64,000 bases of DNA, from contig CALXHQ010000002.1 in the NCBI GenBank assembly GCA_944388145.1, positions 124,001-188,000 on the forward strand, written 5' to 3'. Both the position numbers and the translations under genes were made by a program. This DNA comes from an uncultured Gemmiger sp. GTDB lineage: Bacteria; Bacillota; Clostridia; Oscillospirales; Ruminococcaceae. Positions 28,101 through 35,057 of this stretch are shown piece after piece. Every line of letters starts with the position of its first letter. Position 1 is the stretch's first letter. The notes beneath the pieces are model-generated. The model had not been told where the DNA came from, ran no database searches, and worked only from the letters and a program-made list of their open reading frames with translations.

Positions 28101-28573
28101 TCGATCTTGTTCACCGAAACAAAATCGCCGAACGTAAGCGTTTTATCCTTGGTCAGCGTCTGATCCTGGCAGCCAAAATCGCAATTGATCGGCGCGCCGT
28201 ACTGATCCACATAGTGGACGGTAACATCAAAGTAATCGTCCCAAGTGATATGGAACGTATTGGCCGTCGCTCTCGTCTCCGCCTGCAAAGCCGGTGCGGC
28301 AGCCATCGGCGCGCGGTTAGGCTGGCTGGGGATAGAGTCGGTATCTTCGGTCGTGGCGGTATCTTCCGCACCCGCATCGTCCGCCGTTTCCTCATCAGGC
28401 ACGGGGGTGGCGGCATTCTCGCTGGTGGCAACCTCCGCCGGGTCTACCTCTACGGTTTGAGCTGCCGGCTCCTGCGTTGGCACTGCCTGGACTTCATCGT
28501 TCGCCCACGCGGTGCTCACCAGCCCACAGGCCAGGGCAAGCACCAGCAATGCACTGAGAATACGTTTTTTCAT
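25148..28573 (-). CDS. Cpa-like pilus tip adhesin, multidomain sortase substrate
   Basis: 1141-residue surface protein. Signal peptide about 1-25 (cut near AWA), an acidic Thr/Pro/Glu-rich linker to about 105, a beta-rich region (about 110-350), then a jelly-roll-like domain (about 360-620) beginning LQNGSFESP and containing EQFAELNCEAYGALYQDV and WSFDHLARQ, as in carbohydrate-binding or galactose-binding folds. Four tandem Ig-like pilin domains follow, starting LTVAKTVTG, GTLTITKVMDG, GSLTIEKEVAG and SLTVTKSVTG, each with Lys near the start and a closing TNxY-type Asn. Sorting motif VAPTG (about 1099-1103), membrane span, RRRRED tail. ATG at 28573 is chosen since AGGAG is 12 bases upstream; an upstream TTG abuts it. 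First in the operon, like cpa. Confidence 0.85.
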   Translation of the reverse strand: MKKRILSALLVLALACGLVSTAWANDEVQAVPTQEPAAQTVEVDPAEVATSENAATPVPDEETADDAGAEDTATTEDTDSIPSQPNRAPMAAAPALQAETRATANTFHITWDDYFDVTVHYVDQYGAPINCDFGCQDQTLTKDKTLTFGDFVSVNKIETDTGTYTYDAAHYGRPNGSNVTYVKASESSRIGNTTRTFNFGSVSLEHRTGWFGSDNTKTADIYLVYNFEEFPPEELPEGALSIEDSVARDGVFTAVFEEGTLQDGDTVTYRWEVSRTGVQNTWQTVESQKVTGENFNWRPDVDPEKINVAFDSLLRNVTEDQRYYYRVTATVTHADGTIDEYKAQQRVPYYIQLQNGSFESPDITTFNNQMANGTPGLIWKTTGPGSINGDNGKDVEIILEGFNDTQSNYGVNVASDGEQFAELNCEAYGALYQDVMTVPGTTLNWSFDHLARQLDSESKSAKDTMAMVIMPANQADEVAQELQEAATIYRNNPTQAIQAIKDILNRLEGKPGCYVYEATDSTYNAEGDWQTHKSTADTAYTVPKDQYLTRFFFVSVDAAYDHRNNADKTKYGTVGNLIDNVWFSTHAQPPANDEAQLTVAKTVTGLSEEEMANYSVTLQISASGADVQTVTFSGDDFQPDASGSYTASRTFNYTVQANTGSKTVTVSETQPQVPGYTVGTSYAVTGAAAQNSTGTQTEQFTIPARQNATVTFTNTYTPTTGTLTITKVMDGWPESAMLPSGLFAFTITGSDGFEQIIELPTQSGTVNGEYWTTQITLPAGTYTVEETEWTPGNGAYGYVGTTVTYGANTVDGTKQEGVAVTAGQDTQITFTNKYEPFTGSLTIEKEVAGLTGSASAADTRFLFAVTGPSGMFAEGETSKTFEAVDAEGQPAGSVTFTKAENGTPTASVAITGANSIKIKGLPLGTYTVQETSAPDIGDFYCELPTLPVSKTIGNATVDQLDQTVSITNTYKPYKSLTVTKSVTGAMGTDDDWFDFTVGGENDAEYTPADDQRTETAGASFRLNNGSKITLNKLKPGDTVIISETTANGYTAKGITIAEGSALTEAAFSDQTATSVTITIPEGNAADLGTVIFTNERAAVAPTGLESDHTAPFALMVTAAGIAGLALIGAIVNRRIRRRRED

Positions 28574-29435
28574 GATCTTGTTCAACTCCTCTTAACCGGG
28601 TGATTGGCCCGGGCTGATGGGACCGGGTGCGGACTAACCCACTGGGGGCATTTTTCAGGCCGGGCGGTCCCGGCTGGGAGGCTGTTGGTCACAACCCGCC
28701 CTGTGCTGCACCGGCATCGGGGCTGCGCCCCTGCCGCGGGCGGCGGGCCATGGGTGGCGTCCCGGCAAAGCAGGCCGCATCGGGGACGGGGCGGCCAGCC
28801 CCGACGGGCAATGTCCTGCTGTGCGGCCGGCTGTGCTGCGGCTATCCCGCCGAGCAATGGATGCATCAAGACTGGTCCCTCCCTCCCGGGCGGCTCGCGC
28901 CGCCGTTTTTGCAACATAATTCTTATTCCGTTGCTTATTTTTGTAAGAGAAAATGCACCCGGCCTGCCAATTTCCGGCAATTCAGGTACAAATATGGCTG
29001 CTTAGAACATAATCAATGGTATCACAACAAGTCGCGAAAAACAAGGCACGGAGGCAATCTTTGTACGATTTGACAGGCAAATTGTACGCTTCGTCCGCAG
29101 GCCGGAGGCAAAATTTGTGCCATGTGTTCAAATTTCAATTCTCGTCATTAACGGAGGATAACAAAAAATCCGCTCCAGTTCCAAATATATCATAACTATT
29201 CTTCCGTATTCATGCATTTGGGGACCGATCGCCACTGGGCAATCTGCACAATTTCCAGCCGATATGCACAAATTCGTTCCTCTTTTTTCGCTGCCGGCCG
29301 GGGTACATTCCGATTTGGACGGCAGGCGGGCCTGCCTGCCCCACAATGCAAAACGGACGGATGCCGGGAGATTACAGGGCAAACGGTTGCGCCCGCCTTG
29401 CAGGGATACGCTGCGGGAAACCATCTGCAACGCAC
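28574..29435 (-). promoter_or_regulatory. long gene-free leader and control region of the pilus operon
   Basis: About 860 bases without a supported gene. 28590-28915 is very GC-rich with several stems (for example GCCGGG/CCCGGC near 28659-28675) and probably belongs to the leader RNA. 28915-29220 is AT-rich and holds a near-perfect 10+10 bp inverted repeat, GTACGATTTG / CAAATTGTAC (29063-29087), and a 15-base near-palindrome GGCAAAATTTGTGCC (29107-29121), both candidate operators. No consensus promoter is obvious; TTATGATATATT around 29185-29196 is a weak candidate. Short frames on both strands lack ribosome sites and protein-like composition. Confidence 0.45.
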
Positions 29436-29468
29436 AAAAACTGCCCGCAGCAGGTACGCTGCGGGCAG
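29436..29468 (-). terminator. intrinsic terminator after the membrane-anchored protein gene
   Basis: Perfect 11-bp stem (CTGCCCGCAGC / GCTGCGGGCAG), 6-base loop and five T on the minus strand, 17 bases after the stop codon at 29486. Confidence 0.88.
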
Positions 29469-29485
29469 GCAGAGCCGGGTATGGT

Positions 29486-30235
29486 TTATTCGGCGGAGTC
29501 GGCGGGGAGGGCCGCCGCACCGGCGGTGAGGGCGTCCCACATGGCGTCACAGGCGGCGTAATACTCGTTCTCCTGCTGCCAGTTGCCGCGGCGGCCAATG
29601 TACACATTGGCCAGCAGCTCCTGACTGCTGCCGGTAATGTCATCCACCGTGGTCAGGCCGGTGTACTCCCCCAGATCCAGCCCGGCCAACACCGGGCAGT
29701 CCCCCCAGCGGTAGACCATGCGCTGCCAGTCGGTGGAAGCATCGGGGGGCAGGGTGCCGTCGGTATACTGCAAAGCGCCGGTCATCTGCTGAAAGCCCTC
29801 GGGGTCCTGCAGCAGGAAGATATAGCAGCCATCGGACAGGGCCAGGTCACCCTCCAGACGGGTATAGATTGCCATCTGGTAGGTGGGGTCGGCCTGGGTG
29901 TCGGCGGAAAAATCGTAGGGGAACTGGTCCACTGTGACCAGTACCCGGCCATCGCCGTTCAGGTCCCGGCCAAAGGCGGCCAGCTGCTCTTCCAGGGCGG
30001 ACACTGTGTCCGCCGGCAGGTCGGCCGCGCCCACCCAGCCCACATGATAGTCTGCCTGCGGACGGCCAAAGATATCGTACAAAGTCCACGTCAGCGCAAT
30101 CACAAGCAACACCGCCACCACCACAATCACCTTGTGGTAGTGCCACCAGTTGCCGGCCTTCTGCTTCGGGGTATACTGCTTGGGAGGTTCCGGAGCGGCG
30201 TATTCCTCTGTGCTGGATTTGGTCACCCAGGCCAT
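29486..30235 (-). CDS. membrane-anchored extracellular protein of unknown function
   Basis: 249 residues. A charged N-terminus (1-30) is followed by one membrane helix (VIVVVAVLLVIALTW, about 36-52) and an extracellular domain. That domain starts YHVGWVGAADLP and contains DLNGDGRV, a calcium-loop-like sequence, then YTRLEGDLALSDGCYIFLLQDPEGFQ. The shape suggests a bitopic surface protein; I do not recognise a family. The gene is monocistronic: it has its own near-consensus promoter at 30285-30313 and its own terminator at 29436-29468. GAGGG precedes the ATG. Confidence 0.75.
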   Translation of the reverse strand: MAWVTKSSTEEYAAPEPPKQYTPKQKAGNWWHYHKVIVVVAVLLVIALTWTLYDIFGRPQADYHVGWVGAADLPADTVSALEEQLAAFGRDLNGDGRVLVTVDQFPYDFSADTQADPTYQMAIYTRLEGDLALSDGCYIFLLQDPEGFQQMTGALQYTDGTLPPDASTDWQRMVYRWGDCPVLAGLDLGEYTGLTTVDDITGSSQELLANVYIGRRGNWQQENEYYAACDAMWDALTAGAAALPADSAE

Positions 30236-30284
30236 GTTAATCCCTCGTTTCTATCGGGGCGCTGCCCCGAAGAGTATTTCAATT

Positions 30285-30313
30285 ATCATACCACAACCTG
30301 CGGAAAATGTCAC
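30285..30313 (-). promoter_or_regulatory. promoter of the membrane-anchored protein gene
   Basis: Minus strand: -35 GTGACA (30308-30313), 17-base spacer ending TGTGG, -10 TATGAT (30285-30290). The leader contains a CGGGGC/GCCCCG hairpin at 30254-30270. Confidence 0.62.
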
Positions 30314-30360
30314 CTGCTTTGGGGGCCGCCGGGAGGGCAGCAGCACCGGCAGACGCTCCC

Positions 30361-30403
30361 AAAAGTATGCCCGAAATCCGGCCCCGGCTGTTTTCGGGCA
30401 TAC
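30361..30403 (-). terminator. intrinsic terminator after small membrane protein
   Basis: 12-bp stem (GTATGCCCGAAA / TTTCGGGCATAC) with an inner GC stem, followed by TTTT on the minus strand. It lies 13 bases after the 60-residue gene and supports that gene being expressed. Confidence 0.7.
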
Positions 30404-30415
30404 AGCGGGGACTGG

Positions 30416-30598
30416 TCAGGTATTTAAAAGATCCTCCAGGCGGCGGGGCCGGGTATAAAACCGGTGATAGGGGTTTTCCGGCAGGGGCGGTTTGCGCGGC
30501 GCGGGACGGCGGGGGCGGCGCGCCCGCACTGCGCCCACCAGCGCGGCGGCCGCCAGCAGCGCCGCGGCCAAGCAGAGAACACGGGCAAAACGGGTCAT
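30416..30598 (-). CDS. small membrane protein with Arg/Pro-rich tail
   Basis: 60 residues from the ATG at 30598: one hydrophobic helix (about 5-24) then a tail rich in Arg and Pro (RARRPRRPAPRKPPLP) ending in a Tyr/Arg-containing segment. A weak AGGTG ribosome site lies upstream. It is followed at once by a good terminator, which argues for a real transcription unit. Function unknown. It could be a spurious frame in GC-rich DNA, so confidence is moderate. Confidence 0.45.
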   Translation of the reverse strand: MTRFARVLCLAAALLAAAALVGAVRARRPRRPAPRKPPLPENPYHRFYTRPRRLEDLLNT

Positions 30599-30751
30599 AA
30601 CAGGCACCTGCTTTCCTACTTACTATTCCAGAATATTATAAGAAAAGCGGGCGTTTTGGGCAAGGGCAGGGCGGCAATGCTTGCAACCGGCGGCCAAACC
30701 GGATATGATAAAGACAGAATCTTTGACTGCGCAAGAGAAAGCGGGTGTCCT

Positions 30752-32068
30752 ATGGAAAAGCGATCCTTTTTTCTGCTGCACGAGACCGAGGAGTTTGTGC
30801 GCGGTGAACTGGACAACGTGACGGTATCGGGGGCGCACATTCTTTTGGATGTGGTGCAGGGCGGTTACGTGCCCTACGGCTGCTACACCAGCCCCCCGGT
30901 GCCAATGCCGGCCTTTGACGCACTGCGCCCCAGCTGGAACGCCTATGCCCCGCCGGGCACGGCGGTGGAGGTGCAGGCCCGGGTGATGGTGGACGGCAAC
31001 TGGACGTCCTGGTCCAGCTTTGGACGGTGGAGCCCCTTTTTGCGCAGGGAGGGCGCCGCGCCCCTGACCCGGGGGCCTTTGCAGCTGACCCCTGACCTGC
31101 TGGCGCTGGATTCCAAAGTGGGCAGCCAGCTGCAGCTGCGCATATATTTGTACACCAAGGATGACAAACACACCCCGTGGGTATCCCTGCTGGGGGGCAG
31201 CGTCCATCCGGTGGATGTGATCCCCGGGGGCGGCCGGGCGGCAAATGCCAGCCTGCACCTGCCCCCCTATGCGGTGGCGCGGCGGGCACCGGCACTGCTG
31301 CCCCAGATGGACCTGGCCTGCAGTGTGGCCAGCCTGACCAACCGGTGGGGGGCGGATATTTTGCCCGAGGAGCTGGCTCTGGTCATGCGGGACTGGCAGG
31401 GCACGCCCAACCTGTGCTTTGGCGCAGCGGCGGCGGGCTGCTGGGGGTTTCCGGCGTGGGTGCGCTGGGCCGACCTGGCCACACTGCGGACCGAACTGCG
31501 GGCCGGGTACGGGGTGGTGGTCCAGCTGGAAAGCACCCCTGCCCAGCAGCAGGCCGGTCTGCCGGAGCACCGCTATGCGGCGGTGCGGGGCTTTACCGCA
31601 AAGGACGGCCAGCCCCAGGTTTTGCTGAACGACCCCTACGCGGCGGAGGAGGACTTTGAGACCGAGATCGAGCTGCCGCTGGATGAATTTTTGGTGGCAT
31701 GGACCAACGTGGCTCTTTGTCTGCGGCCGCGAACCGGTCTGCCGGCCCAGGGGTGCCCCAAACGGTCCAGCGTGTGGGTGCGGCCGGCGGGCAGGCAGCA
31801 GCCTGGCATCTATCATCTGACGCTGGCCGGCAGCGAGCAGCTGCTGCCGGAGGACTTTTGCGGCAGCATGGACGCCCCCACCGGCGTGCTGGCCTGGACC
31901 GGCCCCGAAAACAGGCCCCATGCCACCACTGCCCACAAGCGGTTCCATTTTGTACAGCCGGTTTCCGGCGGCGTGCAGCTGGAGGCGGTGGAGGGGCAGC
32001 GCACCAAGTACACCGTCTACGCCCTGGACGAAACCGGCAGTATGCTGGTGGGCGATGTGACCGTATGA
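30752..32068 (+). CDS. C39-like (papain-fold) peptidase family protein
   Basis: 438-residue protein without signal peptide. Residues about 30-170 are a beta-rich domain (VTVSGAHILLDVVQGGYVPYGCYTS split over strands). Residues about 185-350 resemble the C39-like family: LACSVASLTNRWG holds the nucleophile-position Cys, GVVVQLES and HRYAAVRGF give the His, and LLNDPYA the third acidic residue. The glutamine that usually precedes the Cys block is not evident. The C-terminal 70 residues are beta-rich. The ribosome site (GAGAAAG) is weak. It converges on the next gene with a shared bidirectional terminator. Homologous proteins are uncharacterised; peptidase activity is inferred. Confidence 0.65.
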   Translation: MEKRSFFLLHETEEFVRGELDNVTVSGAHILLDVVQGGYVPYGCYTSPPVPMPAFDALRPSWNAYAPPGTAVEVQARVMVDGNWTSWSSFGRWSPFLRREGAAPLTRGPLQLTPDLLALDSKVGSQLQLRIYLYTKDDKHTPWVSLLGGSVHPVDVIPGGGRAANASLHLPPYAVARRAPALLPQMDLACSVASLTNRWGADILPEELALVMRDWQGTPNLCFGAAAAGCWGFPAWVRWADLATLRTELRAGYGVVVQLESTPAQQQAGLPEHRYAAVRGFTAKDGQPQVLLNDPYAAEEDFETEIELPLDEFLVAWTNVALCLRPRTGLPAQGCPKRSSVWVRPAGRQQPGIYHLTLAGSEQLLPEDFCGSMDAPTGVLAWTGPENRPHATTAHKRFHFVQPVSGGVQLEAVEGQRTKYTVYALDETGSMLVGDVTV

Positions 32069-32074
32069 CAAAAA

Positions 32075-32128
32075 CCACCCCGGGTTCCGGCAGTTCATCT
32101 GCGAGCTGTCGGAACCCGGGGTGATTTT
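32075..32128. terminator. bidirectional intrinsic terminator between convergent genes
   Basis: Stem of about 18 bp (CACCCCGGGTTCCG.CAG / CTG.CGGAACCCGGGGTG) with T-rich ends on both strands (ATTTTG on plus, GGTTTTTG on minus), placed between the C39-like gene and the convergent Ntn-hydrolase-like gene. Confidence 0.85.
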
Positions 32129-32211
32129 GCGTACAAATTGTTTTGGCGCCGCCGAGACATTTCATCACTTTGGGCGGAGCAGGTTTCCCTGGAACTGAAA
32201 AATCCCCGGCC

Positions 32212-32793
32212 TTAGTAAATCAGCTGGCGGTAGATCTTGTCGTTGGCGGTCTCGTCCCGGGCGGCAATGGCCCGGATGCAGTCCTCCAGCGAGGCGGCAA
32301 TATCGTCCAGGGTGCGCCACTTCTCGGCGCCGGCGCGCAGATACTCGTCCAGCAGGGGGGCCACATCGGTGTGGGCACAGGCCCCCTCAATCAGAAAGGC
32401 ACCGGGCTGGGCGGGGCGGATCTCCGGCTGGCAGCCGTTGTCGGTGGAAAAGGTAGCCATCTGAAAGCCGCCCTTGCGGCCGCGGCCCCCCACCAGAAAG
32501 CGCACCCCCAGCGGCAGCACGTTGATCTCCCGCAGGCGGGCGCAGAGTACCTTGACGACCTTTTCAAAGGTGAGGTACTGGACGTTGTACTCGTCCAGGG
32601 CGTTGACCGCCTGCACCGCCGCCAGGGTATCGCCGGCAAAGCCGACGCAGACGTTGCGGTTGACCTTGCGCAGCTTGGGCAGCTCCTCGGTCAGGATATG
32701 GGGCTTGCCAAGGGTTGCAGGTTCCTCCACCATACGGCCATCGCTGGCCATGGCACAGAAATTTTCGCCGCAGACGGCCAGGATTGCGCTCAT
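32212..32793 (-). CDS. Ntn-hydrolase-like protein, proteasome/HslV-type fold, uncharacterised
   Basis: 193-residue cytosolic protein. The opening strands AILAVCGENFCAMASDGR and KLRKVNRNVCVGFAGDTLAAVQA resemble the start of proteasome-beta/HslV folds, where a strand pair is followed by KI.ki....G.aG....a. The N-terminal nucleophile Thr is missing; the mature N-terminus would be Ser or Cys at best, so activity is doubtful. The C-terminal part (TLDDIAASLEDCIRAIAARD) is helical. It follows the PH-domain gene by 24 bases, so both may share the promoter at 33287. GAAGGAA is the ribosome site. Confidence 0.55.
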   Translation of the reverse strand: MSAILAVCGENFCAMASDGRMVEEPATLGKPHILTEELPKLRKVNRNVCVGFAGDTLAAVQAVNALDEYNVQYLTFEKVVKVLCARLREINVLPLGVRFLVGGRGRKGGFQMATFSTDNGCQPEIRPAQPGAFLIEGACAHTDVAPLLDEYLRAGAEKWRTLDDIAASLEDCIRAIAARDETANDKIYRQLIY

Positions 32794-32817
32794 TGCAGTT
32801 GTTCCTTCTCTCTTGTG

Positions 32818-33237
32818 TTATTCCTCATCGATGGCGTCGCGGTAGATCCCGTCCAGGTGGCCGCCGCCGGCGCCGAACATCTCGCGGCCCAAAAGGCCCT
32901 TCTCCTGCCGTTCCGCCTCCACCATCTCGCTGATGGTGTCCTTCACGTACTGGCTGTCCTTGATGTTTTTCAGCGTCAGGATACCGTCGGAGGCATCCTT
33001 GGTGCGCATGATGATGGTGCCGGTGCCGCAGATGCGGTTGAGCAGCGTGCGCTTGAGCGAGATGTCCAGCACACGATAGATCATGCACTCATTTTCTTCC
33101 TGATTGAGCAGGCCGGTGCGGGTGTAGATCCGGCCGTTTGCAATGCGGTATACCTCAAACGACCAGGGGAACCACAGAAAATGCTTCCGGTCCTTCCAAA
33201 TGGTTTCATTGTCCGGCTGCTGAGTACGCTGCTTCAT
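32818..33237 (-). CDS. bacterial PH-domain protein (YdbS/YdbT type)
   Basis: 139 residues starting MKQRTQQPD at 33237, with AAAGGAGG upstream. Residues 10-105 match the bacterial pleckstrin-homology fold of the YdbS/YdbT group: WFPWSFEVYRIANGRIYTRTGLL, the ENECMIYRVLDISLKRTLLNRICGTGTI core in pieces, and TLKNIKDSQYVKDTISEMVE. Unlike YdbS it has no membrane helices. The C-terminal tail (GREMFGAGGGHLDG) is glycine-rich. Its role is unknown; such domains often oligomerise at membranes. Confidence 0.72.
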   Translation of the reverse strand: MKQRTQQPDNETIWKDRKHFLWFPWSFEVYRIANGRIYTRTGLLNQEENECMIYRVLDISLKRTLLNRICGTGTIIMRTKDASDGILTLKNIKDSQYVKDTISEMVEAERQEKGLLGREMFGAGGGHLDGIYRDAIDEE

Positions 33238-33286
33238 GGCAATTGCCTCCTTTGATGGGCAGACAGGATAGCAGGAATATAGTGGT

Positions 33287-33315
33287 ACTATACCACATTT
33301 TCCGCCCTGCGGCAA
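33287..33315 (-). promoter_or_regulatory. promoter of the PH-domain gene with overlapping palindrome
   Basis: Minus strand: -35 TTGCCG (33310-33315), 17-base spacer ending TGTGG, -10 TATAGT (33287-33292). An inverted repeat GTGGTA/TACCAC (33282-33296) overlaps the -10 and could be an operator. Confidence 0.6.
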
Positions 33316-33329
33316 GGGTGCCGACACGC

Positions 33330-33365
33330 AAAACCGCCCGGAGCAGGCGGGCCTGCCCCGGGCGG
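33330..33365 (-). terminator. intrinsic terminator of the EIIA gene
   Basis: Stem CCGCCCGG.GCAGGC / GCCTGC.CCGGGCGG followed by TTTT on the minus strand, 15 bases after the EIIA stop codon. Confidence 0.8.
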
Positions 33366-33379
33366 GATACTGCGGTTCC

Positions 33380-33892
33380 TTACTTGCTGACCTTGAGCAT
33401 ATCAGCCCCCGGCTCCACATCGCCGGAAGCGACCAGCTCCACGTCGGCATAGTCGTCCGTATTGGTGACAACGGTGATGACCACCGCGGGGTGGCCGGCC
33501 GCCTTGATCTTGTCCAGGTCCATGGTCAGCAGCAGCTGGCCCTTGGTGATCCTGTCGCCCATCTTAACGTTGGCCTTGAAGCCCTCGCCCTTCATCTCAA
33601 CGGTATCGACGCCCACATGGATCAGGATCTCGACGCCGCTGGCAGCCTGGATGCCCAGCGCATGCAGGGTATCGGGCGCCTGGGTGATGGTGCCGTCGCA
33701 GGGAGCGTAGACCTTGCCCTCCGACGGGTCAATGCCGCAGCACTTGCCCAGGATTCCCTGCGCGAACACGTCATCGGGGATGGACTCCATCGGGACGATG
33801 GTACCCTTGGCGTCAGCAGCCACCATGAACGGCCAAGTAACCGGTGCGGGGGCGGGCTCGGCCTTCTTTTTGAACATATCAAAGAATCCCAT
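33380..33892 (-). CDS. PTS glucose-family EIIA protein
   Basis: 170-residue soluble phosphocarrier. After a short N-terminal linker the EIIA-Glc fold runs from GTIVPMESIPDDVFAQGILG through YAPCDGTI, ALGIQAASGVEILIHVGVDTVEMKGEGF and GDRITKGQLLL. The phosphorylated His is in LIHVGVDTV; the partner His position, normally a THHA-like segment, is TLHALGI. It is encoded alone, with no EIIB/EIIC beside it, and has its own promoter and terminator, so it probably serves several permeases or signals sugar status. GGAG precedes the ATG at 33892. Confidence 0.92.
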   Translation of the reverse strand: MGFFDMFKKKAEPAPAPVTWPFMVAADAKGTIVPMESIPDDVFAQGILGKCCGIDPSEGKVYAPCDGTITQAPDTLHALGIQAASGVEILIHVGVDTVEMKGEGFKANVKMGDRITKGQLLLTMDLDKIKAAGHPAVVITVVTNTDDYADVELVASGDVEPGADMLKVSK

Positions 33893-33950
33893 GTCTTTTC
33901 TCTCCTTCTGTCGCTGTCCCGGCATTGCCGGACAAGAATCATGTACCTTT

Positions 33951-33980
33951 ATTATACCGTGCATGGATACCAAAAATCAA
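33951..33980 (-). promoter_or_regulatory. promoter of the EIIA gene
   Basis: Minus strand: -35 TTGATT (33975-33980), 18-base spacer, -10 TATAAT (33951-33956), about 60 bases before the start codon. Confidence 0.6.
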
Positions 33981-34059
33981 CGGGGATCAGGGCATATTCT
34001 GTTCATTTCCTCACAAAATGTCCCAACCTGCTCCGGGGCTGGGCAGGCCGGGACACCGG

Positions 34060-34644
34060 TCACTCTCCTTTGTCGGACGCCGCCTGGCGGATGGCCCGCA
34101 CAGCGTCCCAGGTCATGGCCGCCATCTCTTCCGGCGGCTGGACATGACCGCTTTGCAGCCAGGCAACAATGCTGCCCACACATCCGTTGACCGCAAAGCA
34201 GGCCAGATACCGCTGGCGGGCGGTCTCCTGCCCGGGTTCAACAAAATGGCCGATGATCCGCTTTTCCAGCATCTCCCGGATACGCATAACAAAGGCCGCA
34301 TCCCCGTTCGGGCCCATCAGGGCGCCGCAGAGCGCCTCGTTCTCGTTCAGATAGACAAACAGGGTGCACAGTGCATCGGGCGGGGTCTGGCTTTGCAGGT
34401 TGGGCAGGATAGCCCCCATCAGGGAATCCAGGCCCTCCAGCTGGTCCTGCTCGATCTGTGCCAGCAGATCATAAATATCGGTATAGTGGAAATAGAAGGT
34501 TCCCCGGCTGACCTTGGCCAGGGTCGTCAGCTCCCGCACAGTAATCTCCCGCACGGGCTTTTGGGCAAGCAAGGCGATCAAGGCGTCGCTTAAACGGCGC
34601 TTTGTCATGCGTACACTGCGATTCGCATCCCCTTTTGCATTCAT
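34060..34644 (-). CDS. TetR-family transcriptional regulator
   Basis: 194 residues. Residues 12-60 are the TetR helix-turn-helix (TKRRLSDALIALLAQKPVREITVRELTTLAKVSRGTFYFHYTD read in parts), with the invariant GTFYFHY. The C-terminal ligand domain includes LFVYLNENEALCGALMGPNGD and resembles the TetR_C_33 type. ATG at 34644 follows AAAGGTGG. It has an excellent promoter at 34813-34841, and no target gene lies next to it except the divergent HD hydrolase, 413 bases away. Confidence 0.92.
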   Translation of the reverse strand: MNAKGDANRSVRMTKRRLSDALIALLAQKPVREITVRELTTLAKVSRGTFYFHYTDIYDLLAQIEQDQLEGLDSLMGAILPNLQSQTPPDALCTLFVYLNENEALCGALMGPNGDAAFVMRIREMLEKRIIGHFVEPGQETARQRYLACFAVNGCVGSIVAWLQSGHVQPPEEMAAMTWDAVRAIRQAASDKGE

Positions 34645-34812
34645 GGCGTCGTCCACCTTTCGCCGCACCGGGGCCGGTGCTTAGTCCAAAGGGTACGCCG
34701 GGCAACCGACTGCGCACTGACGGGTCTTGTTTGCGCTGTTTGCAGGCGCACCCCCAAGGCGGTGCCGCCGATCCGGTCTATGCCCCGCACCCGGCGGCTT
34801 TGCCTTATATTA

Positions 34813-34841
34813 AGTGTAAAGTGCCCGGGCGGAAATGTCAA
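34813..34841 (-). promoter_or_regulatory. promoter of the TetR-family gene
   Basis: Minus strand: perfect -35 TTGACA (34836-34841), 17-base spacer, -10 TACACT (34813-34818). The leader is about 160 bases. Confidence 0.6.
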
Positions 34842-34970
34842 GAATTTGTGAATAATTTGCACAATTCTTTTGCTTTTTTGCCGACATTTTTGTGCCGAAT
34901 CTTTGCTCTATTCTGCGTTCCGGAGTGGAAATTGCGTCTGGAAGTCCATTTTTGAACACTGTGGATAAAA

Positions 34971-34998
34971 TTGAACCTCCGGGCCGATATGCTATAAT
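34971..34998 (+). promoter_or_regulatory. promoter of the HD-domain gene
   Basis: -35 TTGAAC (34971-34976), 16-base spacer ending ATGC (extended -10 TG), -10 TATAAT (34993-34998), 60 bases before the start codon. Confidence 0.65.
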
Positions 34999-35057
34999 GA
35001 TGTAAGCAAGACCCGGCCGCACCAGGCCGGCCGCCAACTGTTCCGGGAGGGAGCACC

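Larger units (their letters stand above)
34645..35057. other. divergent intergenic region between tetR and the HD-domain gene
   Basis: No gene seen. It holds two back-to-back promoters (minus at 34813-34841, plus at 34971-34998) separated by an AT-rich stretch with several TTTG/CAAA runs. No clear TetR palindrome was found overlapping either promoter by eye. Confidence 0.5.

Noticed and set aside
28680..28780. GCACAGGGC segment resembling part of a c-di-GMP-I riboswitch on the minus strand
   Set aside because: The following GCAAACC core and the second-half motifs are missing; resemblance is short.
28582..28918. Minus-strand frame (ATG at about 28918) in the pilus leader
   Set aside because: No ribosome site, Pro/Arg/Cys-rich with no folded-domain look, runs into the adhesin ribosome site; more likely leader RNA.
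32212..32793. Calling the gene an active HslV or proteasome subunit
   Set aside because: Only the fold-like start matches; the N-terminal Thr nucleophile and a partner ATPase gene are absent.
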